Source of the DNA: Sambucus nigra
Lineage: Eukaryota > Streptophyta > Magnoliopsida > Dipsacales > Adoxaceae
Assembly: GCA_949130495.1 (NCBI GenBank)
Contig: OX422210.1
Location: 499,883,760 to 499,947,759 of the forward strand
Length of the DNA stretch: 64,000 nucleotides
Direction: 5' to 3'
Shown here: piece by piece, positions 45,019-56,393 of the stretch
Numbering within the stretch: the first letter of the stretch is position 1
How the letters are laid out: every line of letters starts with the position of its first letter
The notes under the pieces: generated by a model
What the model was told of the DNA's origin: nothing
Databases searched by the model: none
Seen by the model: only the letters and a program-made list of their open reading frames with translations
Translations under genes and position numbers: made by a program

Positions 45019-46365
45019 TGTAACACCCCGAGAGGTGCTACTAAAAATATTAATAAATTAGAGAATTTTTTTATAAAGCAATACCATTTAGATTGAGAAT
45101 AAATTTGCGGGAGCATAAATAATAAATTGACTGAATCTCAATTTTATTAGATCTCAAATGTCCGTTTACAAAACAATTTACAATAAATAAAATGATACAA
45201 ATAAATTTTGAAAATAAATATCCAAAGCTTCTACTGAAGGTCCTAATCCCAACGTTACCATAAATATCATCTCACATTAACCTGAAATACAAAAACCTAT
45301 GGGGGGATGAGCGAAAAACTCAGTAGCTCGTATAAATGCTCCAAGTGTAACTACACATTCTCGTGTGTGCGTGCATCATACACAAAAGTGTATGCAATAT
45401 GAACACTCAAATTAAAACACCAATAATATAATCATCACCTATGATCTCATTGCAGCACTATAAAACCCAAGACCCAGTATCAAAATTCCCGCTGCACTTG
45501 CCACAGTACGGTATGGATTACCGTCCACTATCCTGTTAATTATCCTTGGAACAATCCAATGGCCCCCCAAAATGAATAACATAACTTGGGTACATGACCC
45601 ATCATAACTTGGCATCACCGTCGTAAAATATTGGCATCACCGCCATAGTAAAAGTTGGCATACTCGCCAACCGGGGTTCATGGCATAGTCTTTGGATAAT
45701 AAAGAAAATTGTAGTCGATAGAATACCCCGTCCAATGGGTGGTTTGGTTAAGGAATGCCTAAGTATTCTCCAATAATCATCATCATAATATAATTCTCTC
45801 AATTCAAATAAATTTTAGATTTGATTCCCATAAATCAAGTGTACATATTTTCTACCCAATTTCTGTAGCCCAACACGCTCCTAACTTCAGATTTGGATTC
45901 TACACGAAAAACTCGGCCAGGTATGTGCTTTGAGTTTTTCTCATATCTCATCCGAAAGCACTAAAAAAGAAGATCTAAAAATACTTCGAAGTGACTCTTC
46001 TCATTTCACTCATTTTTTTACTCTTTTGATTTCGTTTTTGGCCTCCATTTTTCATCTACCTTTACTTATAATCACCCATAATATTCCTTATATAGCCCCT
46101 CTCTCAAACCCTAGCTAGGAGCCTAAGCTAACACATATTACCATATTTCCCTTTAATTCAAAATTGCCTACTTTAAATATTTAATTCATCACAAAATGTC
46201 CAAAAGCAATTTAAATTTGAATTTAAATGCTTGATTCGATTTCAAACCAAAATAAATTATTTTTAAATGTAATATACAAAAATCATTTTCATTTAAAATA
46301 AAATATCCCGACTAAAATCCTATAATATATTCATAAATATGCTCTAAAAATTGCGGGGTATTACA

Positions 46366-46554
46366 TTCTTCCCCCTTACAAAAGGAATTTCGTCCACGAA
46401 ATTCACCCAAAAATTTCTTACCTTAAATTTAAACAGAAAGTTAGACACCAACCAAATAAGATTAAACATAAACCAAATGTCTCTCAATGGACAACGTAAC
46501 AAACTAATAACCCCAAGCATGAGAATACGAATAACTTATGCTTTTATACCACTT
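46366..46554 (-). other. Minimal internal domain 2 (189 bp)
   Basis: Copy of 44832-45018, with PBS variant TGGTATAAAAGC and PPT TAAGGGGGAAGAA on the minus strand. Confidence 0.8.
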
Positions 46555-48197
46555 TGTAACACCCCGAGTGGTGCTACTGAATTTTTTTGATAAATTAGAG
46601 AATACTTTTATAAAACAATACCATTTAGATTGAGAATAAATGTGTAGAAGCATAAATAATAAATCGACTGAGTAAAATTTCTCAATTTTATTAGATCTCA
46701 AATGTCCTTTTACAAAACAATTTACAATAAATAAAATGATACAAATAAATTTTGAAAATAAATATCCAGAGCCGCTACTGACGGTATCAATCTCAACGAT
46801 ACCATAAATATCATCTCACTTCAATCTGAAATACAAAAAACTGTAGGGGGTTGGGCGAAAAACTCAGTTGCTTGTATAAATGTTCCAAGTGTAACTACAC
46901 ATACTCGTGTGTGCGTGCATCATATACAAGAGTGTATGCAATATGAACACTCAAACTACAATTTCAATAATATAATCATCACCTATAATGTCGGTGCGAC
47001 ACTATAAAACCCAAGACCCATTATCAAAATTCTCGTCGCACTTCTCACAGTACGATATGAATTATCGTCCATTATCCTGTTAATTATCCTCGGAACAATC
47101 CAATAGCCCCCCAATATAAATAACATAACTTGGTTACATGACACATAATAAAATGGAATCACTGCCGTAAAATATTGGCGTCACCTCCATAGTAAAAGTG
47201 GCATACTCGCCAACCAGGGTCCATGGCCTAGTCTTTGGATAATAAACAAAATTGTAATCGACAGAATATCCCGTCCAGTTGGTGGTTTGGCTAAGGAATG
47301 CCCAAGTATTCTCCAATAATAATCATTATAATATCATTCTCCCAATTCAAATAAATTTCATATTTGATTCCCATAAATCAAGCGTACATATTTTCTACCT
47401 AATTTTTATAACCCAACATGCTCGTAAAATCAACTTGTTTCGTTACCCAAAACTACATGGTATGAAAATAACACATACAAAATGAGTGCAAGAACGAATA
47501 TAATATACGAGCATATAATATATATAAATACAATACATAGCATGTATATGACTATACAATCAAGGTTGAATAAGTTTAGCACACTAAATTAACCAAGGGA
47601 GAACGAGACTACCCCAAGAGAGTCAAAATCCACAATTGGAGGCCTATTTTGAAAACCAAAAATAATCATCTTTGAACATTATTCAAACTTCCAATCTAAA
47701 GGGAAGGTCAAAATCCACAATTAGATTTGAATTCTACACAAGGAATTAGGAAAGTATGTGCTTTGAGTTTTTCTCAAATCTCATCAAAAAACACTCAAAA
47801 AGAAGATCTAAAATACTCCGAAGTGACTCTTCTCATTCCATTCGTTTTTTTACTCTTTTGATTTCATTTTTTGCCTTCCCTTTTTTATCTTCCTTTCCTT
47901 ATAGTCACACATAATATTCCTTATATAGCCCCTCTCTTAAACCCTATCTTGGAGCCTAAGCTAACACATATTACCATATTGGCCTTTAATTCAAAATTGC
48001 ATACTTTACATATTTAACTCATCACAAAATGTCCAAAAGCCATTTAAAATTGAATTTAAATGTTTGATTCGATTTCAAACCAAAATAAATTATTTTTAAA
48101 TGTAATATAAAAAATCATTTTCATTTAAAATAAAACATCCCATCTGAAATTTCATAGAATATTCATTAATATGCTCTCAAAATTACGGAGTATTATC

Positions 48198-49903
48198 TTA
48201 GGTTTGGATATGATTTGGAGCTTGGTATAAGCTTTAATGGAGGTTTTAGGAATTCATCTTTGTCATTAGATGAACAAGGTTTATGCCAAGATCTGAGTTG
48301 ATTCAACCTAGCTACGAATTATTTTGCCCATGGATGTATAGATCTTTGAAATATGAATGCGTGGCTACTGGTCTCGTATTTTTATGATTTTTTTTTAATT
48401 TTTGGTAAATGTTTTACTAAGAGTGGCCAAGACTTAAATTATGGGTTTGTGATTTTGATGTTTGGTTGGTTGGGTGTCTGGACCTCGGTTTCTTATAGGG
48501 GTTAAATTAAAATAGGAGGCATTAGTTTACAAGCCCGAGAGTATGATATATCGTTATGTAAGCTTTTGGAGACTTAGAGGACGAGGCCAAATAGCCGGGT
48601 TTGATAGGGTCATAGTGAGATGTTTGTAGGGATATTATTTTGGAGGTGACTGGGATTAGGTCACAAAGCCTATGAATGGATAGGTACAATATTTTATGTT
48701 CCCATATTATTTAGGAGGGAGATAATACCTATATGTGAAGCGTTTGAATGTTAGGATAGGACTATATGAGATGGGTTATAATTATCGTGCATGGTTCTAG
48801 TATAAGTTAGGATTGAGATTATATCTAGACTTGAAAACCTTGAAAGTTAGGGCTAATGTAATATGGGATCGACTTCTGGTTAATATGTGTATTACTCTAA
48901 TTATGTTAGTGACATTATGTGCGACTTGATAGTGATGAGTCTACTAGAGTATTATTTATTTTAAACCATAGCGAGGGTTATGTGATGTGGTACTAAACAT
49001 AGATATATCGATTTATGTGTTATACTAGAGATGCATATAACTTATTAAAAGGATGTGCATACCTATACTCTTATGACTCGGGGTTCGTGTATCGCTTATA
49101 CTAGAGATGTATATTATTATTATTATGGTGTGATATAGCCCAAACCTAGAGATTTTAGATATGTGTTCTTAGACCACTAATGGTACATTCGTCAGTCAAC
49201 AAGATATGCTTTAGGTATGAGAATACCATATAATTTAATGATAATCAATGAAAGAGACTAACCTAATTATTATAAAGTAAATGACTAAAGAATGATGAGT
49301 TAAACTTTAATTGCATGGGCTATACATGGGTTTGGGACTAGAACCACATGATATTTTAGGTTGTTGGGTTGGGAGACTAATAATTTAAAATCCGCTTAGT
49401 ACGAGAGTAGGATGTGTAATGATATTGTGGCTCAAATTTAGTCATAATCTTACACCTAATAGGCTCGCTGTTAACCTCATTGTTATTTTTACTTTTTAGG
49501 TCTTAGGTTATGTTGATGCCACAAACTTGAGTTGATAGTTGGAAGAACATGTTCTTTCATCACTTCATAGGATATATAAGTTGAGTAGTTCAACTAATCT
49601 ATCATTCATACCCATTACATTTATAGTAGGCCTGAGTTACATTTTTTATGTGTGGTAGTTGTATTATAGATGATTATAATTTGTTGAGATACAATTTTTA
49701 TTCCAGAGTTGGTTTTATATTATGCCGATGGTTGATTGGTATCAAAGATTAGTTTATATACTTAATTTTTATTATCTCTAATTTGTTTTACTTATCCAGT
49801 TCTAGTTTATCATTATGCTGAGAATGTTACCAAATATTTTTTATTCCCATGATTTTCATATTGGGACTGATCAATCTTTATATGGATTTTACGGGGTGTC
49901 ACG
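48198..49903 (+). repeat. 3' LTR of C, second part
   Basis: Resumes with TTAGG and matches 33300-34100 and 38620-39480. About 470 bp present in the 5' LTR is missing near 48978. It ends GGGGTGTCACG. Confidence 0.82.
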
Positions 49904-49908
49904 CATAA

Positions 49909-50145
49909 CTTTTATAGTTGATGCTTATGTAAACTATTTTTGTAAGGTTTTACATCATTACTATGATTAAGTCAAACCCGTCTGGTGGTTATAAGTTTGA
50001 AGTGTTTTAGCATGAATATTATGAGACGAGGCTTACCCACTTGAGGCTACTTAATTAATTGGTTTCCTATCTTAAGGGTATGTCAAATTTTCATCTACCT
50101 AAGGGTCGTGCCAGTTAGGATGGAGTTTGTTATTTTTTTTTAAAT
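49909..50145. other. Flank between elements C and H
   Basis: A plus-strand reading ETRLTHLRLLN...LKGMSNFHLPKGR has a protein-like look but I cannot assign it. It could be TE debris. Confidence 0.3.
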
Positions 50146-52490
50146 TGTCACACCCCGCGCAATCCGATAGACGGGGTGGCCAACCACCACCGCCGAACTA
50201 CGCCGAGCGTGAACTAAATAAATACCATTCTTAGCATGAGACAGTATGAGACATAAATAAATCAGTCCATAAGATAAATAATTAAATCAATCCCAAATGA
50301 TCATAAACGACTAAGCGATACAAGATTCATCACATGCTAAAACTCCAATTAAATTCAATCTCCAATAATGATTAAATAAAATATGAAAAATACACCAACT
50401 GAATAATCAAACTGAAATCCTCTAAACAACTTTGGAACCGAATAACCCAATCAAAACTCAAGTGAAGTCTCATAATTAAATACGACTGAAAAAGAAAGTC
50501 TAACTAAATAAAGCAATAAAATAAATGAACTCCAGCTGCACCTCCAAACGATAAACTCCGATAATCCTATGCAGCTTCTCCAAAACTTATCCGGAAAAGG
50601 TTAGTCAACGCACGAGGTCAGAGTCCCGAGCATGAATAAACACTACTCCCCTCAAATAGGATCCTTGAATCCAGACAGTAGCATTATACGCAATAAATAT
50701 CACAATATAATATTTTAATTAAACGGGATAAATATAAATCACTAACTACCCGCAGGGATCCCCATTTCAAAAGAACACACCAATATGATTTTTAATTCAC
50801 AAATCCCTACGATGTTAATTGAATTAAATTAACCAAATTTTATTATTGTTCTCACTTTTTATTATGGCGGTCCTCCCTCCCGGGTGGTAATCCACCAAAG
50901 TGTCACACTTTCCCTTGTCAAATGGCCTCTGATCCGTTTAAACTGTCGACCCCGCCCCATGACAAGGTTCCACACACGACACGACATAAATCGCTTGCTG
51001 ACCCGTTTAAACTGTCGGTCCCTGACACATTATGTTGCCATAAATTTTAATACCTATTTTTATCTAGGCATTAATTCTTATTTTCTCAATTTCACAAATT
51101 ATAAATTACCCCACCCTTTTAATCGATATGAGATCCTAAAAAATCCCTCTTAGTCCCATACCTAAGGGTCCCCAAGTTATTAATACGTCCTACCCTATGT
51201 ATAGGATGAATTTCTAATATAGATCTTGACCTAGTCTCATGCCTAGACTAGAGTAACGACGATAAAGTATTTAAAATCAGCCCACCCCGACATAATAAAG
51301 TCGTAATAATCTACCCTTACTAGTCCCATACCTAGAAGGCGTAAATCATCAAAAGGCCTACCTACTAGTCCCATACTTAGAAGACATTCTAAAATATAGG
51401 GAGAGCATAAATATCCAACAACCCTTCATCACAAATGGTAATTAAATAATACCAATAAGTCACACAAATAAGCATAATTAATCAATGTACCAAATTACGC
51501 ATGATAATTCAATTTAATTAAATCTTAATTTAATTTTCACATGGTCATACGAACCCAACTAGTCCCATTTAATTATTTTAAATTAAATACACCGAGATTT
51601 CATCATTTATACATCAAAATCCAAATTTCATTATGTCTACAGAAATTACGTGAGTTATACGCCCCCAAATTCATTTATTCCAAATCTAGAGTTTTTCTAC
51701 ATGCAACCTACACCAACAAAACCCAAAATTCACTCATAAATCCTACGTACCTAGGGGTTATGAATATTATTCATATTGAAAGATTTTAGAAAAACAACCC
51801 CAAGTTTTAGTGTCCACTTTCTCTCATTAGATTGCTAATTGATTTTAAGAAAAACATGAGATTAAGGTTTAAGCAACAGTTAAAACGCAAAATACTAAAG
51901 GAAAGGAATAGAGTATTCATGCATGCGATTAATTTGATACAAATCTGAGTAGACGGTTGAACTTTTTTTGAGAAAACACCAATTTAATCTTTAAAACTTG
52001 TTAAAAGTAGGGCCTAGGGGTTGAAGATGAGAGGAAATATATTTTGAGAACCTTACTGGAGCAAATTTGAGAGAAAAATATTTTTCAAAGTCCCAGCCCC
52101 GTATTAGTTTAGTATTTAAAGGGTTTAAGAGTTAAAATCTGATTAGGACTCTCTAATCCATCCACCGCCTTTGTCATTCGAACGACGTACGCTGTCATTC
52201 GAACGAGATGCTGCGTCGTTCGAACGACATACGCCGTTGTTTGAACGACCACATATCCAAAAATGCAATCTTTAAAAATCCCACTTTTTAATCTGATAAA
52301 TATTCTTTAAAACGCACCTGCCAGTTAAACGATAAAAATCCTCATAACCTTTTTATAAAAGACCTGAATTAATTTTCGATTGAAAAATTTACTAATAAAA
52401 CCAAGTTAAATTCTTAAAGGCCATTAACTCCAAGATTTTATTTTTCTCCAAATTAATTAAAGTCAATTAATTAAAACACGGGATGTTACA
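50146..52490 (-). repeat. 3' LTR of H
   Basis: Very similar to 54079-56393 over its whole length. Read on the minus strand, TTCGAACGA motifs (52183-52246) precede a TATA-like CTTTAAATACTAAA (about 52109-52122). Confidence 0.9.
52109..52246 (-). promoter_or_regulatory. LTR promoter of H: GTCGTTCGAACGAC cluster plus TATA-like box
   Basis: GTCATTCGAACGACGT, GTCATTCGAACGAGAT, GTCGTTCGAACGACAT and GTTGTTTGAACGACC lie within 52183-52246. Downstream on the minus strand, CTTTAAATAC serves as a weak TATA. The 5' LTR repeats this at 56037-56152. The motif is the one seen in copia LTRs F and G. Confidence 0.6.
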
Positions 52491-52503
52491 TACTTCCCCA
52501 CTA
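52491..52503 (-). other. Polypurine tract of H
   Basis: On the minus strand AGTGGGGAAGTA directly precedes the 3' LTR start. Confidence 0.7.
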
Positions 52504-52699
52504 GCAAAGGAATTTCGCCCTCAAAATTCAACGAAAAATGCAAACGCGTAAAACAAAATAAGGCTCACATATGCCTACCCATAGGGTGTCATAATCAGGC
52601 GCCCATACACCCAATCTTACCCCCAAGAAAACTCACTATTTCAAAATACAATATATATACACCTGCATATTTTAGTATCAAGAAAATAGTGATTACTTA

Positions 52700-53939
52700 C
52701 TGACACTCCTCTAGCCACGCAATCTATCCTGCTCTGCCTGACGTTGAGGTACATAACACCTCCCATAACCGATACTGGTTAGTGTTGCGACCACCCCCTG
52801 TGCACCTGACGCTGCCGGTGCTGCTGGTGTTACTGACGCCCCTTGAACACCTGACGCTGTTGGTGCTACTGGCGCTCCCTGAACACTCGTTGCTGCTAAG
52901 ACTGGAGGCCTCAGTCCTAGCTACCCCTGAACTCCTTGCCATTGTTGTCCTTGTGTAACTTGACCTTGTTGGGCCTGTACTCCTTGGTTTTGTTGGCCCG
53001 CTCTCTTCTAACACCTAGCCGCTGAATGTCCTACTTTCCCACAGACAAAGCATTCACCCTTAAAAGGTCCCAAAATGTCTAGTATTTGTGCGCTCTTCTC
53101 GTTGACCTTGTTGTTCCTAATTGGTCCTCTGCCTCTTCCATGCTTGATCATTGCGACCCTTACTCTCATTTCCTTGTCCATTAGAATCGTCTCTTTCTCA
53201 ACTTCTTTTGATAGTTAGTCTTCTCTTGCCATAACATCATTACGACATCCACCACCTGAGCATATGTAGTGTACGCCGAGTACCCCAACACTATATGCCT
53301 AATTGACCAAGATAATACCTTAATGAAACACTCCATTTTCTTCACCTCAATGCTAATCTCCTCTGGTATAAACATAAATAAATTGGTGAACTCCTGTTCA
53401 TACTCGACAATCGACTTTGAACCTCACTCCAAGTCCATAAATTCTCTCTTCTTCACGTTCCTAATTGCATACGGAAAGTACTTATTGTTAAACTTTATCA
53501 AAAAATCTGCATAACCCAACTGATATCTCTCCTTTGATACGGTGGAACTCTCCTACCATTGCGACGCATCCCCTGTCAGCTTAAATGTTGCTAATTTCTG
53601 ATTCTGCACATCCGTACAGTCCACCATCCCCAAATGCCTCTACATGTCCCTCCTCCATTGGTGAGCAACCGTTGGGTTAGATCCCCCTCCAAAGATGGGA
53701 GGATTACCCTTAAGAAAGCTGGCCTTCACCCTATCCCAGACCGAAGCGGGTGTAGCCTGCTCCTGCCCCTGCAAAGTCAACTATCTCTGCCTACCCATCT
53801 CCATATCGATCGTTGTGGCCTCACGAATGATAGTTGCTAACTCCCCCACCTCTAAAACAATCTTCCACTGCCTCTCCTGAGCCGCGGGACCAGAAACAGA
53901 CTCCTCTCTCCTACTCCCAGTTCTCCTTGTGTTCACCAT
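52700..53939 (-). pseudogene. Chromovirus-like gag of element H, decayed
   Basis: The start MVNTRRTGSRRE at 53939 is typical of chromovirus gag. A continuous family reading follows: VDCTDVQNQKLATFKLTGDA near 53590, KREFMDLE and SIVEYEQEFTNL near 53420, and ECFIKVLSWSIRHIVLGYSA near 53320. A perfect knuckle CFVCGKVGHSAARC lies near 53020, then a Gln/Gly/Ala-rich tail ending near 52710. Stops sit at RDM*RHL, SQW*ESS, DLE*GS and ARC*KR, at least two of which look like Trp-to-stop changes. The expected role is capsid and RNA binding. Protease, RT and integrase are absent. Confidence 0.82.
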
Positions 53940-54065
53940 CTGAAAAGATAGGAACAAAGTAACATCAGACTCGGAATAACTAAGAGTATAAATCATCAAA
54001 AGGAATAAAAGATAAGCAACGCGGAAGCTAAAATGGAATCATAACCTACAAGATCTAAGACCATG

Positions 54066-54077
54066 CTTTGATACCAT
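54066..54077 (-). other. Primer-binding site of H
   Basis: On the minus strand TGGTATCAAAGC, one mismatch from the initiator-Met PBS, lies just inside the LTR edge at 54079. Confidence 0.85.
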
Positions 54078-54078
54078 C

Positions 54079-56393
54079 TGTAACACCCCGTAAAATCCGA
54101 CAAACGGGGTGGCTAGACACCGCCGTCGGACTATGCCGGGCGTGAACTAAATAAATACCATTCTTAGCATGAGACAAATATGAGACATATATAAATCAGT
54201 CCAAAAGATAACTAATTGAATCAATCCCAAATGATCATAAACAACTGAGCGATAAAAGATCCATCACATGCTAAAACTCCAATTAAATTCAATCTTCAAT
54301 AATGATTAAATAAAATATGAATAATAAATCGACTGAATAGTCCAACTGAAATCCTCTAAATGACTTTGGAATAGAAATGAAGTCTCATAATTAAATACGA
54401 CTGAAAAAGAAAGTCTAACTAAATAAAGCAATAAAATGAATGAACTCCAGCTGCACCTCCAAACGATAAACTCCGATAATCCTATGCAGCTTCTCTAAAA
54501 CGTATCCTGAAAAAGTTAGTCAACGCACGAGGTCAGAGCCCCGAGCATGAATGCACACTACTCCCCTCAATTACGATCCTTGAATCCAGACAGTAGCATT
54601 ATACGCAATAAATATCACAATAGAATATTTTAATTCAACGAGATAATTAAACGCGATAAATATAAATCACTAACTACTCGTAGGGATCCCCATTTAAAAA
54701 AAACACACCAATATGATTTTTAATTCACAAGTCCCCACGATGTTAATTTAATTAAATTAGCCCAATTTTATTATTGTTCTCACTTCTTATTATGGTGGTC
54801 CTTCCGCCCTGAGTGATGATCCACTAAAGTGTCACATTTCCCTTATCAAATGGCCTCTAATCCGTTTAAACTGTCCACCACGCCCCATGACAATGTTCCA
54901 CACACGACACGACATAAATCGTCCGCTGACCCGTTTAAACTGTTGGTTCCTGACACATTATGTCGCCACAAATTTTAATACCCGTTTTTATCTAGGCATT
55001 AATTCTTATTTTCTCAATTTCACAAATTATACATTACCCCACCCTTTTAATCAATGTGAGATCCTAAAAAAACCCTCTTAGTCCCATACCTAAGGGTCCC
55101 CAAGTTATCAATACATCCTACCCTATGTATAGGTTGAATTTCTAACATAGACCTTGACCTAGTCTCATGCCTAGGCTAGCGTAACTACGATAAAGTATTA
55201 AAAATAGCCCACCCCGACATAATAAAGTCTTAATAATCTACCCTCACCAGTCCCATACCTAGAAGGCGTAAATCATCAAAAGGCCTACCCACTAGTCCCA
55301 TACCTAGAAGGAATTCTAAAATATAGAAGAGCATAAATACCCAACAACCCGTCGTCACAAATGACAATTAAATAATACCAACAAGTCACACAAAATACAT
55401 AATTAATTAATGTACCAAACTACGCATGATAATTCAATTTAATTAAATCTTAATTTAATTTTCACAACGTCATAAGCACCCAACTAATCCCATTTAATTA
55501 TTTTAAATTAAATACACCGAGATTTCATCATTTATACATCAAAATCCAAATTTCATTATCTCTACAGAAATTCCGTGAGTTATACGCCCCCAAATTCATT
55601 TATTCCAAAACTAGATTTTTTTTACATGCAACCTACACCAACAAAATCGAAAATTCACTCATAAATCCTATGTACCCAAGGGTTATGAATATTATTCATA
55701 TAGAAAGTTTATATAAAAATAGCCCCAAGTTTTAGTGTCCACTTTCTCTAATTAGACTGCTAATTGATTTTAAGAAAAACATGAGATTAAGGTTTAGGCA
55801 ACACTTAAAACGCATAATACTAAAGGAAAGGAATAAAGTATTCATGCCTGTGATTAATTTGATACAAATCTGAGTAGACGGTTGAACTCCTCTTGAGAAA
55901 ACACCAATTGAATCTTCAAAACTTGTTAAAAGTAGGGGCTAGGGGTTGAAGATGAGAGGAAATATATTTTGAGAACCTTACTGGAGAAAATTTGAGAGAA
56001 AAGTGTTTTTCAAAGTCGCAGCCTTGTATCAGTTTAGTATTTAAAGGGTTTAAGAGTTAAACTCTGATTAGGACTCTCTAATCCATCCGCCACCACTGTC
56101 GTTCGAATGACGTACGCTGTCGTTCGAACGACGTACGCTGTCGTTTGAACGACCCCACATCCAAAATGCAATCTTTTAAAATTCGACTTTTTAATCTGAT
56201 AAATATTTTTAAAAACGCACCTGCCAGTTAAACGATAAAAATCCTTATAACCTTTTTATAAAAGACCCAAATTAATTCCTGATTGAAAAATTTACTAATA
56301 AAACCAAGTTAAATTCTTAAAGGCCATTAACTCCAAGATTTTATTTTTCTCCAAATTAATTAAAGTCAATTGATTAAAACACAGGGTGTTACA
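54079..56393 (-). repeat. 5' LTR of H
   Basis: Direct partner of 50146-52490. It carries the same motif cluster (56096-56152; GTCGTTCGAATGACGT, GTCGTTCGAACGACGT, GTCGTTTGAACGACC) and TATA-like CTTTAAATAC near 56038. Confidence 0.9.

Larger units (their letters stand above)
43290..48197 (-). mobile_element. Composite of three tandem LTRs with two ~188-bp internal domains, TSD TTAGG
   Basis: LTRs at 43290-44831, 45019-46365 and 46555-48197 all start TGTAAC(A/T)CCCCGAG. They are separated by internal segments 44832-45018 and 46366-46554. On the minus strand each internal segment has a PBS-like TGGTATAAGAGC (45004-45015) or TGGTATAAAAGC (46540-46551), and a purine tract next to the neighbouring LTR. 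Perfect TTAGG flanks the whole composite (43285-43289 and 48198-48202). There is no coding sequence. The middle LTR is shorter, by about 300 bp. The GAGGACAAATTCC block inside suggests derivation from a chromovirus. Confidence 0.85.
32357..49903 (+). mobile_element. Element C: large gypsy-type LTR element without recognisable pol, containing two nested insertions
   Basis: The LTRs start TGTAATATCC/TGTAATACCC and end GTGTCACA/GTGTCACG. The PBS is at 39484 and the PPT at 42218-42230. Without the nested elements the LTRs are about 3.1 and 2.8 kb. Flanking CCTAA (32352-32356) and CATAA (49904-49908) match at 4 of 5. The internal domain (39496-42217) has no gag, RT or integrase that I can read, so C resembles a large non-autonomous (LARD-like) element. 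The LTR termini and GAGGAAAAATTCCT before the PPT resemble chromoviruses. Confidence 0.75.
50146..56393 (-). mobile_element. Element H: gag-only chromovirus-like gypsy element with 2.3-kb LTRs
   Basis: LTRs at 50146-52490 and 54079-56393 begin TGTCACACCCCG/TGTAACACCCCG and end TGTTACA. The PBS is at 54066-54077 on the minus strand and the purine tract beside 52490. The 1.59-kb internal domain encodes only a gag. Flanking TAAAT and TCAAT match at 4 of 5. It is inserted in the 3' part of the TAT-like pol at 56394. It fits the terminal-repeat-with-gag type of non-autonomous elements. Confidence 0.85.

Noticed and set aside
32357..49903. Palindromic promoter clusters in LTR C and the three-LTR composite
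   Set aside because: Upstream of their TATA boxes I see no CpG palindrome cluster, only a TAGCTT...AAGCTA inversion near 44575; they are counter-examples to the general pattern.
52724..53014. Ser/Thr-rich 96-codon minus ORF in element H
   Set aside because: Wrong frame: the gag frame through the same DNA gives the zinc knuckle and a Gln/Gly/Ala tail.
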